From assembly GCA_005406025.1 (NCBI GenBank), contig BGZK01001566.1, forward strand, positions 1 through 64,000: a stretch of DNA of 64,000 bases, given 5' to 3'. Origin of the DNA: Eumeta japonica (taxonomy: Eukaryota > Arthropoda > Insecta > Lepidoptera > Psychidae). The position numbers and the translations under genes were made by a program. The notes beneath the pieces were generated by a model. That model was given only the letters and a program-made list of their open reading frames with translations, was not told the origin of the DNA and searched no databases. Below are positions 25,191 to 36,413 of the stretch, piece by piece. Position 1 is the stretch's first letter, and each line of letters starts with the position of its first letter.

Positions 25191-25680
25191 ATATGCAAAA
25201 CTCATGCTGAATGTAGAAGTTAAAAATCTATGTTGTACATAATTTCTGCCCACACCGCAAGAAAACCTTTCTCCGAGGTGACTAAAGGATAAATTCTAAG
25301 TATGGGTTTACGCGGCGTTGGAGAAATCGCCGTAACAGAAAGCCTTACCACTGAACCATAACGTTCCGCTCTGGCTTGAGTTCTGACCAAGAACGAATCT
25401 TCCTACAAGTTTCGGACAGAGGTCAAATTAAAACACTCGTTTCGATCCTCCGAGGTCACACTAAGCCATAGTGTGACCTCGGAGGCAGGCAGTTTCACAT
25501 CGCAGGCAAGCAGGATGGACGTAAAGTTTAAGCCTATCAATCTTAATGTTTTTTACTGTGGCAGAGTATTTCCTCAGCAGTAGAGGATAAAGATCTGATA
25601 CAATAGTTTTTCGGAAATACCTTATGTCTGTACAGGCTGTTCTAGATTCATCAGCAGACCTTCATTTGCAGGTAATTCGC
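25191..25680. other. Unidentified patch around a perfect hairpin
   Basis: Moderate GC, no frame. It surrounds the 25447-25485 hairpin. It could be an old transposon, but no ends were found. Confidence 0.35.
25447..25485. repeat. Perfect hairpin, 17-bp arms, 5-nt loop
   Basis: 'cctccgaggtcacacta' (25447-25463) and its exact reverse complement (25469-25485) flank the loop 'agcca'. Confidence 0.96.
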
Positions 25681-26329
25681 GTGAGATAGTTCGCGAAAGT
25701 TTGCTTTTAAAAATGAATCGTTAATAACTTTGAAATATGTATGGCGCTTCGAATGTGCCAAAATGTTTTTTTGGTTTACAACCACTAAAGTTTCCCAGTT
25801 ATTCCAGTTCAATAACAAACTGGAGAAGGAGCGTAAACATGCATCCTTGAAATTCTTAAGATTACAACCATATATAATGAATGCTACTTCTTAAATGTTA
25901 CTTATAAGTAAAAGTTAATAGAGTTTATTAAGACATGCTTCTAAAGTTATTGGTCTATATATATATATATAGAGACAAAGTTTCATCACAACACGGCTAT
26001 GCCAAAGTTTATTATTTAGTTATAAAATAATTTATCAAAGTATATGCACTTGGTTACAACTTTAGATATTATAAGTTTTGTCGAAAATTAGCTGCACTGA
26101 GTTAAATTACTGTTAAATACATACATGGTCCCTCCGGTATTATCTTTAGTCACTTTCATATTTGAAATAAATATATTTCTTTTGTATAATTTTTATTTAG
26201 TTGTATGTTTTGTTGTCTTGCCGTCCGTAAAATATGTGGCACGAATTCGATCATTTAAATTTCTCAACAAAGCAACGACAAGATCGTCGACAAACGACTC
26301 TGAATTAATTTACATAGCATAACGGCATG
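25681..26329. other. AT-rich spacer with a (TA)8 run
   Basis: A dinucleotide run lies at 25956-25971. Nothing else supported. Confidence 0.55.
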
Positions 26330-26510
26330 TTATTACAACGCACTGTGAAGTGCGACTTCATCGCTTTGTAAAACCTCGTAATATTACATTAAATCAAAAA
26401 TAATCATGCGGTAGCGTCGAATGCGCCGGAGCATCCGCGTTATAAATAAACTTGTCAACGCGGCATTTCTTATGGGGTCCTATTTATTTAATTTATCACG
26501 AATCTCGACC
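26330..26510. promoter_or_regulatory. Candidate regulatory element 10
   Basis: A CpG-bearing patch ('gtagcgtcgaatgcgccgga', 'catccgcgttataaataaac') with TTATAAA and 'aatttatcacg' words. No frame. Confidence 0.35.
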
Positions 26511-27679
26511 GCTTACAATATACCTACAATCAAATAAACGACTGCTTCTATGGTAGCCAATATTTCTTCGGAATCCACCGAATGACACATGGCCGTAATA
26601 AAAACAATATTTTACCAAAAACATGGCGCGTTCATTAATCATAAATAAATAAAAAAATAAAATAAAGAAGGGAACGTACAAATTTAACAGCAATTTATAG
26701 TCGCATAATGTAATAAAGCGATAAAATTTAAATTCGATTCTCACGCTTTGAGATTTTACCGTCGGTTGTAGTCAACTGAGAAATCGATAGCTGTTGTAAA
26801 CTGGCGAATGTCCGCATCCCGACGTTGTCCGATGTTGGTCGCTTGGATGTATTTTTGGTCCTCCTGTGTCACAGTTGAACGAAAATCAAGGACAAATGCT
26901 AATGAACACACTTGCAAAAGGGTTCCCTGTTCGCGTTCATTATGTTTTTCTCCAACAATGAAAACATTTAGAATATAAAGTGTTGTTGTAAAGTTTCAGG
27001 ATTCAACAATATGTAAGGAAAGGTGATTCACATTTTCACAAAATTTAATGTATAGTAATGGAATATGCCGTGTGATAAGACAAAAAATGTAAAAATGTTC
27101 ATTATATTTTGTTGACTCACCTGCGACACGAGATGTACGATATATTATGGTAACGGATCGAATCAATTTAATATTTTGCAGTGTTATGAAATGTTTGCTG
27201 TTTGAATGATGTAGGCTTACAAATTGGATCAAAAAATATCGGTAGATAAAAAAAAGAATAATCATGTTTTTAATCACCATCGAGGTGTATTATTATCGCT
27301 AACGCAATGTGCCTCATTTAATACTTGCTCTATCATTTAATACATTTGTCTATAATGCAGTTGGAGTAATGGTCTTAGAAATGTTAATATATATTTTTTA
27401 TCTCTCTATTAACAAAAATATATGGAAAAAAGGGACTTGAATAACTTAAACGACAAATAAGTATATAATTTAATAATTAAAACATAAATTATTAAACGTA
27501 ATCGATTTCGCCCAAAGAATCCCTTTATACCAGCATTGCTGCATTAAATTGTTAAACAGAGGAGTTGCACCAGATAAGACAAATATTTATGATGGACCCC
27601 TTTGTCCCTGAGTGTACAGCCTAAAGCCCTCACAAAGGATTTTAACTCACTACCCCAAGAGCCAAATGTTTCGATCGTG
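26511..27679. other. AT-rich spacer
   Basis: 82- and 94-codon minus-strand frames here are rich in I, F, Y and L with no domain. Nothing else. Confidence 0.5.
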
Positions 27680-28400
27680 ACGAAGATAAACAGATACGTA
27701 CCTTTCACAGCTGTAATTGAGATCTTTGTATTTAGAAGCGGAATTGGCCTTATAAGCTACTACTCGATAAGTGTTATGTAAATGGAACGCTGCAAGCTCG
27801 TAAGGACAATTATTATCACAGATAAGACCTTACTTTTTCTACCAGGTTAGTCTATCTGGTTGCATATCTGCATCCGAACAGCTAAGGCCGGGATGTTCAA
27901 GGACTCGAGAAACGTTGACAGAAACCTGCGCCCGGCAGACAATATCCTTAAGGACATGGTGACCCAGGAATCGGAACAAAATAGGCAACTTCATGTGTGA
28001 TGGCCATTAATCTCCACTGTTGAACTACAATATATCAATGTGGTTGCCATAGATAATATAGACATTGCAGCCCGAGCGAAGTGCAACAACTATCTGGAGA
28101 GAGTAGACATGTGTGGTAATGTGCCAAAATCAAAAGATAGCAGAAGATGTAGCACATGTGATTGATATTGTTCTGCTCCTCAATTCTTCTTACTTATGCT
28201 CTTTCAACCTCATTTCATATTTTTAGAATTCCTTATCGGATAGCTCTTATGGTATAGATTGGTTTATATCTGCTTGCTTATCTATTTGTATATCCGCTCA
28301 TTTCTCTTCTGCCTATTATGTTCCACGGGTGTTTTTCCAAGTGGCGACTAACGCTATCGACTTGAAATTTAATACATATGCAAAAATTATTTGTTCACAG
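27680..28400 (+). mobile_element. Interspersed repeat family C, copy 1 (decayed, class unknown)
   Basis: Ordered words match 31040-31735 on the same strand: 'acgtacctttca' / 'acgtacccttca'; 'ctttgtatttagaagcggaa' / 'tttttgtatcacagcgaac'; 'ggttgcatatctgcatccga' / 'ggttgcttataatccga'; 'ccgggatgttcaagg' / 'ccggaaagttcttgg'; 'gacaatatccttaaggacat' / 'gatcatatcttcgaggacat'; 'cattgcagcccgagcgaagt' / 'cattgcagctcaacggaagt'; and 'ggcgactaacgctatcgact' / 'ggcgatgaccaacgccgtca'. The homology therefore spans about 700 bp. No open frame survives. The closing 'cgacttgaaatttaatacat' resembles a phrase seen in lepidopteran LINE-derived repeats. Confidence 0.62.
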
Positions 28401-29455
28401 ATTTTTTGTAAGTAATGAAAAAGTTGATATATGCTAAAATATTTTCAACGTTCTTATCACTATGGTTTGAAAACCATAATTGAAGTTTTTAATTCACACG
28501 ACCTGGAATAACTAGTTCACGCATATTGTCTGATATGTATTCCAAAAAAAAAAAAATTTAATTACAATGAAGTTTCCGACATTAATTTACAACTTCTGAT
28601 ATGAAACTGATAAAAATACGTAAAACAACACCATAAATCTGTTAAAAGAGATAAATCTTCAAAAATTGTCACTCTCAGATCTTCCGATAAACGGTGACCT
28701 TATGACGCTTAGTGGAATAAACATTCGCTTCGTATCAAAAGGGCATCGGATTCGACACGTTATAAGGCAATATATATGCTCTCACATATCTTTCCTTATC
28801 TTATATTCTTGTGTATCTGCTTGAGTAATCGTAGACACAAATTTTAGTTCAGCACTACAAATCGTTGATTCAGTCTTTTCCTTTACGTCTTAGCTGCTAC
28901 ATCTGATTTTTGGATAAAGTAACGGTTAACTTTTGGCGTTCATAAGGAATGTAAATCCCTTCTCTATGCTATAAAATTATATAAATACAATGTCGAAGTA
29001 TAACAAGTAAATGCTTATATAACTCAAACATAAGAAAAAAAATGTTGTGTATACGCAAACAGCACTATCGATACAAAGTTTTACACTTCTGATATCAACT
29101 CAGCAAGTGCCAGACAGTAGGGCCTTTTGCCATCAAAACAGAATGTGTGTTAAAACAATGAAACCGGTCATTCTGCTACTAACCGCAGAAGAGTTAGTTC
29201 TCTTATGAGCAGACGGTTCTGAAGGATATGGTGAATTATAATCGAAACTATGTTTTATTTACCAAGCTACGTGTAGTTGAACTGCGTATATTTTTTAAGT
29301 TAAATATATGTAATAACATGTTGAGTGAAATAAATCAACTTTCATATTAAAGTTATTCATAAATCGAGAGTGACTAGATGAATAAGAACGCGGCAAGAGT
29401 CCATGTTATCAATTTTTATTTAATATATTCCCATTCATCATGGCTGATGAACTAA
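28401..29455. other. AT-rich spacer
   Basis: A small 8-bp palindrome lies at 28461-28478. Nothing else supported. Confidence 0.5.
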
Positions 29456-29458
29456 AAT

Positions 29459-29508
29459 CACACACACGCGCATGCGCATGCGCACGCACACGCAGACACA
29501 CAACATGC
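29459..29508. repeat. CA/GC-type microsatellite with overlapping GCGCATGCGC words
   Basis: Alternating purine-pyrimidine run. 'gcgcatgcgc' occurs at 29468-29477 and again, overlapping, at 29474-29483. These equal the NRF1-type core but could simply be repeat drift. Confidence 0.75.
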
Positions 29509-29619
29509 ATGGACAACTGAAGATAAATAACAATTGGTAAAAATGCGCAATAGTGTTAATGTAAATGTCAATGTTTCTATTAAATAATAGAACCAAATAC
29601 ATAGTAGAACGGTAACAAA

Positions 29620-29710
29620 AACCGGTGAACGGCCACCTTGCAGATGAGAAGACCTCACCGCGACATTCCCACATCGCAGATCGCTCTGCGATTCCCACTA
29701 CCGCCGACAT
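29620..29710. promoter_or_regulatory. Patch with paired Su(H)-like sites and an 8-bp stem
   Basis: 'ttcccac' (reverse complement of GTGGGAA) occurs at 29666-29672 and 29692-29698, in the same orientation 26 bp apart. Between them 'atcgcaga' and 'tctgcgat' form an 8-bp stem with a 4-nt loop. The first matches the YGTGRGAA consensus of Su(H)/CSL. The function is inferred. Confidence 0.33.
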
Positions 29711-30079
29711 GGTGTTGATTTATGTCGAATCTCTTTAACATCGCTAATTGAAAATGTCGATCAACTTTAAAACTATAAACGTACATCAGAAAAATTAACT
29801 AATTAAATTTTTTATATCTATCAAAATTTAATAAAAACAATGTAACTAATACAATAAACTTATAACTTGTCATACATTTTTCTTTTAGAAAGAAAGGCAT
29901 TAAAAACGTAAAGCGATCCTGCAGGAAACCTATATTAACAAATAAGTGCTTGAACATATTTCTCAACATAAGTCGATTAATTAAAAATGCAGTTGCAGCA
30001 ACAGCACTGTTGTCGAAAAATGCAAACGCAGCATTTTCTAGGCAACCGATAAGCATGTTTTCAGCTCAATGTATTTTTC

Positions 30080-30310
30080 TATCCGCGCACACTTACGACA
30101 GTCGCATAAAACGACATTACGTCTATCGACCGGATGTTTTCCGAATCCGTCGAAGAGTGTTTATGTCGGCGGTAGAGGGCGCACGCGACGTCGTGTCCCC
30201 GCCGCGCTATCGCCGCCGCGTCACAGAGCGATGTCCTTAGGCCTGCTTTACATAACCCTATCTATTATTTCGCGAATGTCGTAACATACGTAATGCGGAA
30301 CAGTCGTTTG
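30080..30310. promoter_or_regulatory. CpG-rich island, candidate regulatory element 11
   Basis: Dense CpG ('gagggcgcacgcgacgtcgt', 'ccgccgcgctatcgccgccg') in AT-rich surroundings. Frames of 96 and 71 codons in different phases run through it with no domain, as GC-rich noncoding DNA allows. Confidence 0.42.
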
Positions 30311-31039
30311 TATTAAAATGTAACCCTTCATTATTTTGTACTGCGTCAGCATTCATCTTACAAAGTCACAAATGCCCTTTCCTGCAACTTGCATAGGCAC
30401 TGAGCATATTTGACGTCTGTTTAGTTCTGCCATAAATAGCTATCGACCCGCTTTGAAAATCGAGGATTTAAAAAGAAAAATAGGAAAGTCCTTGTTTGAT
30501 TTAATACAATAAAAATCGAATTATTGTATCTCGATGTTTTGAGGTCCAAGGGAATCGTCCCGACTAATTTCAAAAAGACGTCCGTGTGGATGTGTGTTTA
30601 TTGTGTACGCGTGCGTGAGTAAGTGTGTTCGAGTGTGTTTGTAATTGATTTTTGTCGCTCGATATCTTAAGAACGAATCAACTGATTGAACAAGCGTGAT
30701 AGCGTTCGAAAGGCCCAGGGACACTTAGATATGGAAAGATTTCTAATTCAATCGGTAGAGCCGTTTAGAATATATTAAAAATATAAATTATAGATAGACA
30801 TCCTCCTAATAATAATTAGGAGGATGTCTATCGAATCGATTTTTAATCCTACAATATTTTTATGCTGAAGAAGTCACGTCAAATGCTGTCAAGTGAATAA
30901 AAATCTTGGTTGGATGACCTCAAGGAGGATTTGAAACAGAAAGATTATAGAATAAGGACACTTTAATTTTTATTTCTTAATCACTTACTTACATTCCATA
31001 CGAATGAATTTCCCTTGCTGTTCCAAAAGCCAACTGTTA
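30311..31039. other. Spacer with a GT-rich patch
   Basis: A GT-rich stretch ('gtgtggatgtgtgtttattg', about 30582-30640) gives a low-complexity frame. The perfect hairpin at 30793-30832 lies inside. Confidence 0.5.
30793..30832. repeat. Perfect hairpin, 18-bp arms, 4-nt loop
   Basis: 'gatagacatcctcctaat' (30793-30810) and its exact reverse complement (30815-30832) surround 'aata'. Flanks do not extend the pairing. Confidence 0.97.
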
Positions 31040-31735
31040 CGAAATAAAAATATACGTACCCTTCAGAATGTTGTATTTGAAGTGTTTTTGTATCACAGCG
31101 AACTGCAACTCGAAACAATGTAAACGTGCTAACACAAGTAGCATTCCATACAAGACGAGGCCCCCGTCTATCGGGACACCAAAGTTGGTCCGTTCGGTTG
31201 CTTATAATCCGAGCGGGTAAAACCGGAAAGTTCTTGGTCTTAAAACGCGTTGTCAGAGACCACTCCAGTGATCATATCTTCGAGGACATGATGATAAGTT
31301 TGCACGTGATCCATTAGATCCATCCATAGTATAGGTACTATGAAGCTGAAATGTATAAATGCGGTTGACAAAGCATTGCAGCTCAACGGAAGTGCCATGA
31401 TCACCTAAATAGAGTTGTTGTAAAGAAATGTGCCAAAATTATTCCATATCATATCTAGAGCATAGCGCATACTGCTATGCTCCAGATATTTAGGTGAAAC
31501 GTCTTTGAACCTACATATTCTTACAATGGGATGTTTTCTCTAATAACCTTTGAAAAGTGGTCTTCTCTCTAGGACGAAGATTCTGCTGTTAGATGACTGT
31601 GAGGATCCAATGAACCTAGTTCCGCTCTTGAGATCGTATTTCACAATGGCGATGACCAACGCCGTCAACTTGCTCTTTGTTGAGTTAAATCCTAGCCTAC
31701 ATGTATTACAATTCAGTCATACTTCCCCATAATAT
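31040..31735 (+). mobile_element. Interspersed repeat family C, copy 2
   Basis: Homologous in order to 27680-28400, with matching words listed there. An inserted or rearranged stretch carrying the 31451-31489 hairpin sits between the 'cattgcagctcaacggaagt' part and the 'ggcgatgaccaacgccgtca' part. No intact frame; 60- and 63-codon frames are incidental. Confidence 0.62.
31451..31489. repeat. Hairpin, 16-bp arms, 7-nt loop, one mismatch
   Basis: 'atatctagagcatagc' (31451-31466) pairs with 'gctatgctccagatat' (31474-31489), with a single mismatch. Confidence 0.93.
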
Positions 31736-31992
31736 TTTTATTTCATATTGAAGGGCTTGAATGTTGAGTCTCTTAAGTCAACGTCAGCAGACTCTCGGGA
31801 CTTACATGTCTTCTTGGGCTGAAAATGACCGTCGTCACCAATGAGATCGCAGTGTCTCAAACCGTGGGCCAAGTGTGCCTTTGAAGACTTGATTTTTGTT
31901 GTAAACTCTGTAGTCAATACGCTCGTGATCAGAATCGAGCGCGATACCTTCTGGTTTGAAGCAACGCTTTTGACCACTCTATCACCACCGCT
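31735..31992 (-). mobile_element. tRNA-headed SINE, reverse orientation
   Basis: On the minus strand the segment starts 'ggtgatagagtggtcaaaag', an A-box-like stretch (31972-31984 in plus coordinates). A B-box-like 'gctcgattctga' (31929-31940) follows at tRNA-like spacing. The head matches the SINE at 49440 ('ggtgatagctgagtggtcag'). Both continue with 'ttgacta', and the two bodies end 'ttcaagccc..caa'. An A-rich stretch 'gaaataaaaat' ends the minus strand, as expected of a retroposon. A 93-codon minus frame through it (31738-32019) looks protein-like but is explained by the SINE. Confidence 0.55.
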
Positions 31993-33639
31993 TTTCCAGT
32001 TATCTATAAAAAAGAACATACCTTAATTAAGGCATTATCGTCAATTAATCTATAATCACCAGATTTCAGAGGATTCGAAATAAAAAAGAGAAAAAAAAAT
32101 ATATTTTATTCAAATTTGTGTTTACTCTGATTAACGACGGAAATAAATTTATCAGCAATACAAGAAGGCAAGTAAAAACTACTTTAGAAGGGCTTTTTCT
32201 TTGAATGCCATTTGATATTTTAAATATTTTTTCTGGATTTAGTCGATATTTGAAATTGTATCAAATCATCCTGCAAAACGTTGTCGTTGTAAATCCATTT
32301 TTCAATCAGACAGAATATATTAATTTTACTCGTAGAAAAAGATGAATGAAAATTTAAATTATACATCACTATATTTTTTCTCTCAGAAACGAATTTTGCA
32401 AACCAATGATTATTTCTTAAGATTTGTTTTTGCAATATATGACTTGATACTTACTTTTTTCTGTTCCTTGTGCACGCGCAACTTTGGTCACTGATCTATT
32501 TTATGATGTACGCATTAGAAAAAACAGAACTAGAGCATAATTAACATGCTCAATAAAACCATATTATTATTCGTAATACAAGAATATCAACAAAATTTAA
32601 AAAGACATATCGTTGTTTCTCATTTTCAAAACTGTAAATTAATAATATTGAAATTTTTGCGGATATTGATTTTGAAATTTATTAAGTTTCAAAAAAAATG
32701 TTACCTTCTATCACTTAGAGATGTTCTTATATTTAGAAGCTACATGATAAGATGGTTAATTTTTAAATAGTATTATTTTGTTTATAATAATTAATGATTG
32801 CTTTTATAATAGCTGCGACTGAGTGAATGATTAAAATGTATGTACAAAGTGACTACTTTGTGAATCTATTTTAATATCTTAATTTAAAGTATATATAAAC
32901 GTTGGAAAAATTTGTATTCAGTAAATATTAAAAACTTAATCGGGATATTTCTGATTTATTTAAATGCATTAAAATATTAAGCAGTGTTTATAACATTTGA
33001 CATATAAAATGGCTTGACTACATCTCAACTCATCGGATTATAGGCGTCTAAATTGCGTCATATGTATATTGTTAAACAGGTGAGATATGATTACAATAAA
33101 GCATATAAAAAGCAAGCATTTAAAAAACAAATTAAACTTCTATGGAAATTATGTTGTAACTCAGTAAGTAAGCGGATAGTATTGAGCAACATTTTCATTC
33201 AATTTTCGACTTATCATTTCTTAAATGAAATAATAAAATTGCTTATGTAAACATCATATTATAGTCAAATTAAAAAAAAAAAAAAACTATTTCACCCGCT
33301 CTCAAGAATGAAGACTGTGAGGTTTTCATTTATTATTCCTGATTATTTTCAAATATTTGATGGCAAATATTACTTCATTTTAATTCTGTACTTCTTATGC
33401 ACTTATTTATACATTTGAATGCTAAATAATTAGGGATTAGGGAATATACCATTGGAAATAATTATATACAAGAAGAATACACACACCGACGCACACGTAA
33501 TACAAACATCTACGGCAGCAGGCAAGTACAATAACGGTATCCGTAAACAAGCAAGTTAAAGATTACACAATCTTTATATAAAAGGAGACTCAACAAATAC
33601 GGGGACTTGTTAATAGGTAAAATCTAAAAACGGCGGTAG
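31993..33639. other. AT-rich spacer
   Basis: Frames of 65-74 codons rich in I, L, K and F show no domain. A 14-A run lies near 33271. Nothing else. Confidence 0.55.
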
Positions 33640-33790
33640 GCAAAAAATCTGTTGCGCGAGGAGCGGGTCGAGCGCATGCGCAGGCGCAGCCCGTGCGCAT
33701 AATACGCGGTTAGAATTGTAATGGACTAATGGGCTTCTGTATACAGGCACACGCGGCCAATTAGTTTAATGCGGTGTCGAAAAGAAATAA
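33640..33790. promoter_or_regulatory. CpG-rich island, candidate regulatory element 12 with NRF1-type site
   Basis: 'gcgcatgcgc' at 33672-33681 matches the NRF1/erect wing palindrome, inside 'gtcgagcgcatgcgcaggcg'. Homeodomain-type cores follow: 'gtaatggactaatggg' near 33718 and 'ccaattagtttaatg' near 33757. No coding frame. Confidence 0.43.
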
Positions 33791-34339
33791 TTTATTTATT
33801 ACACCGAAGCCTGTGTAAATAAACTATAGGGTAAAAAGAAAAGTAGGTTTTATATATTTTCGCAACGTGGTGGTTAATACATTGGAATTTTGTCAGTGTA
33901 AAAACATTGAGAACTATTTAATTTAGATAGAAAATATACGTTTTCTCCTAGATTTAAGGTAGTGGACACTATTCTAATAAAAAATAAGTATGAGTTGTCT
34001 ACATATTTTGTTTTAGACCATTTTGAGCATAGGCGAATATTAGGATCAATATTTTTTATTTTATTTCACGAATCTATTTAAGTACCTAAATACTCGTTAA
34101 CACCAATATAAAGACAAGCTGAATTCGTTATTCCAAATTTTATGGGATGAAAAATTAACAAATGTTGTTTAAACTACAACTCATATTTTACAGCAATTTC
34201 CTTGTCATTATTATTTCGTGCATCACATTTATAAGTTTAATATGTACTCCTAGACGTTCGATTGTAACATTTAAATTGTGATTTCATTTCAAAGATACTA
34301 TATAATTATCCCAAATTTGATTTTATTAATCATCACATC
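33791..34339. other. AT-rich spacer
   Basis: Nothing supported. Confidence 0.5.
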
Positions 34340-34620
34340 AGAACAAAGTCATCAAACAAAACCGGAACACTTCCTGCCGAATGCGGCATTAATCTCGAAA
34401 CCTTTTTAATACAGACATTATATACAAAAGCGGTTATTGTGTGCGTCGATAAATCATCAGACAGACGCGCAGACCAGGAAACATCATTCACACGCTAGCA
34501 GAGATAATCGTAATTATATGCGCTCGGCGAGACCGCCGTCCGTCTGCTTTCGCTCGCATACATTTAGTCATATCGGTCAAGCGATTATAAGCTGGGATAT
34601 GTACTGGTTCTACTAGTCGT
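34340..34620. promoter_or_regulatory. Candidate regulatory element 13
   Basis: Words include 'aaccggaacacttcctg' near 34360 (paired Ets-like GGAA/TTCC), 'gataatcgtaattatatgcg' near 34502, and the CpG cluster 'cggcgagaccgccgtccgtc' near 34525. The element lies about 0.4 kb from the transposon at 35013. Confidence 0.37.
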
Positions 34621-35012
34621 CTGGTCAGCTTCACCTACTGCAGTTAAATGCCATAGACAATATATGCGTTCACAAGTTTGAAGCGAAACTGCATGTGGTC
34701 GGCTTTAACAAAATTCCCAATAGAGGAGTTCGCATAAAAATGGTGTTTGTGTTTGATGTTAATTTTGCACAGATCATCAGTTGCAGTACAACACACGAAA
34801 CTTTGCCGCTGAGAAGGTCGTCACGAAAGCGTCGCAATGGTGTAAAATAGGAACGCGGTGGAGAAAAAAGGAAGGGTAGGGGAGCGTAATACCTGCGCAG
34901 TATACAATCGCAGCCAATTCAGAAAGGCAAAATTTCATGCGTTTTGCTGTACGCTCAGTGTTGCAACTATTTGATTAGAGCATTAGTACAATCATTTAGT
35001 CAAAAAAGGGGG
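34621..35012. other. Spacer next to the inverted-repeat transposon
   Basis: 'cagtgttgcaac' at about 34956 and, beyond the far end of the element, the reverse complement 'cagtgagttgcagc' (36755-36768) suggest the terminal repeats may extend outward to a hAT-like 'CAGTG' end. The 8 bp flanking these points do not match, so a target-site duplication is not shown. Confidence 0.4.
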
Positions 35013-35349
35013 TTACCTGGAAAGTTTTCCGGGAGTTTTTAAAGTGGGTATTTGTATAGATTTTGGGCTGTTCTTTTCGAATTCCAATTTTGCCGTCTCG
35101 TATTTTTGCCGCTCGCGTCACCAAATTAAAAAATGGCGTCTGTTAGCAGTTTTTTTTCCATATCTTCTTTCTGACTCGTTCTACAATAAAAATATCTGCG
35201 TACAAAATAAATTAGAGAAAATTTCTTACATTTTATTTTTTTATAACTTTTTTAGTAAAATCAATAGTTTCGGCGTAAGAACACCGCAAAATGTAACTCA
35301 AGACGCGTTTTTGCTGAATAACTCGTTTTCATACTACTTTAAGGTTTAG
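35013..35349 (+). repeat. Left terminal inverted repeat of the transposon
   Basis: Pairs with 36414-36731 in inverse orientation. Both arms give related spurious translations: each holds FFPYLLSDSF on its outward-reading strand. That confirms homology and explains the 101-codon frame here. Confidence 0.88.
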
Positions 35350-35605
35350 TAAGCGTAGCACACTATTATTCATCTATACTAACACATATATGTTGTATAT
35401 TTACGAAAAATATACCATGCGTTGTAGATATCAAGGTTACTAGAATGGTGACCTTGGCAGGTATAAGGGAATGTGTCGCCTTTGTGTTGGGATTCCCTCT
35501 CTAACTTTTATAAAACATTTGCCAACCGAATTCAATAGAATATTTTGTCTCTGAGTCATTAGTATATGTGTACCGTTTCAAAGTGTCTTTTGCGTTTATA
35601 GACCC

Positions 35606-36190
35606 ATGGCTTCTCGTGAAGGAAAACGTTTTCTTTGCAAGAATCCACTTAAAGATAGTGAACTAACTGAAGTAAAGAAAAAGGATTGGAGAATTTTCTT
35701 AAGTCATGTGTTAAACGAAAGGATAACAAGTGTAAATCATTGGAAGGAATAACTTAACTTAATAAGAATTCATGAAATATGTCGAAAACGCTATAAGAAT
35801 GAGAAGTTGGTTGTTGCATTATTGCGTAAAGGACGCAATGTTCCCGCTTCTCAAGTACATTTGCGATCTACGCATCCAACATTTTCATTTAAAGACCACT
35901 TATATTTTGTGTGCTGCTCAGATAACAGCAGAGTTTCTAGTGAAACAAAAAACAGACGCGCTTGTGCAATTGTGATGTTGCGTACAGTGTAAGTAAATTA
36001 TCAATGAAAAATAGTGTATCAGAACTTGATAGAGCTCGTAATGATGATTGGGGTTGAGCGATTGTTCAACGTCTCGAACATATTCATGATTTGGTTGCAG
36101 CCTATGAACAGTATTATAACACCCGCTTGAAGAAATCGTATCAAGCGCTACGGTGTCAAGAAGTTAAATTAAAAATAAACATGTGGAGTC
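35606..36190 (+). pseudogene. Broken transposon-borne gene (Cys/His-containing protein of unknown function)
   Basis: Coding traces run in one direction over three frames. Part 1 is open from the ATG at 35606 to a TAA at 35750-35752 (48 codons; LCKNPLKDSELTEVKKKDW). Part 2 is open 35768-35992 and begins IHEICRKRYKNEKLVVALL, later FSFKDHLYFVCC. Part 3 is in another phase after about 35972 (SELDRARNDDWG, a TGA, then EHIHDLVAAYEQYYNTR). The pattern C, then H-x3-C, then FxFKxH, then RxDxW and DLVAA-x-YxxxxxxxR resembles, from memory, the N-terminal region of a large group of uncharacterised arthropod proteins. That makes an ancestral autonomous transposon gene plausible. At least two frame breaks and several stops make it nonfunctional. 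Confidence 0.6.
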
Positions 36191-36413
36191 GAAAACGAAG
36201 AAGCTGACGACGAATTTGATGATGCCATCGCAGATGATACCGAAAAGAGTTCAGTCTGTGACGTCTTAATCGTTACTGAAGACAATGAACTGACAACACC
36301 TGGCCCATCAGAAGCATCCAGACGAAGAAGTTTGCGCTAAATTTACGAATTATGTGTTAGATGTGGATTAGGCTTACTGGGGAAACCGCGTTAAAAAAGA
36401 ACGCGCCGCTTTT

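Noticed and set aside
29438..29710. 90-codon minus frame as a gene
   Set aside because: Its end is a translated CA/GC microsatellite and it lacks any domain.
35044..35349. 101-codon plus frame as a gene
   Set aside because: It lies in the left inverted repeat of the transposon and has an inverted counterpart in the right arm.
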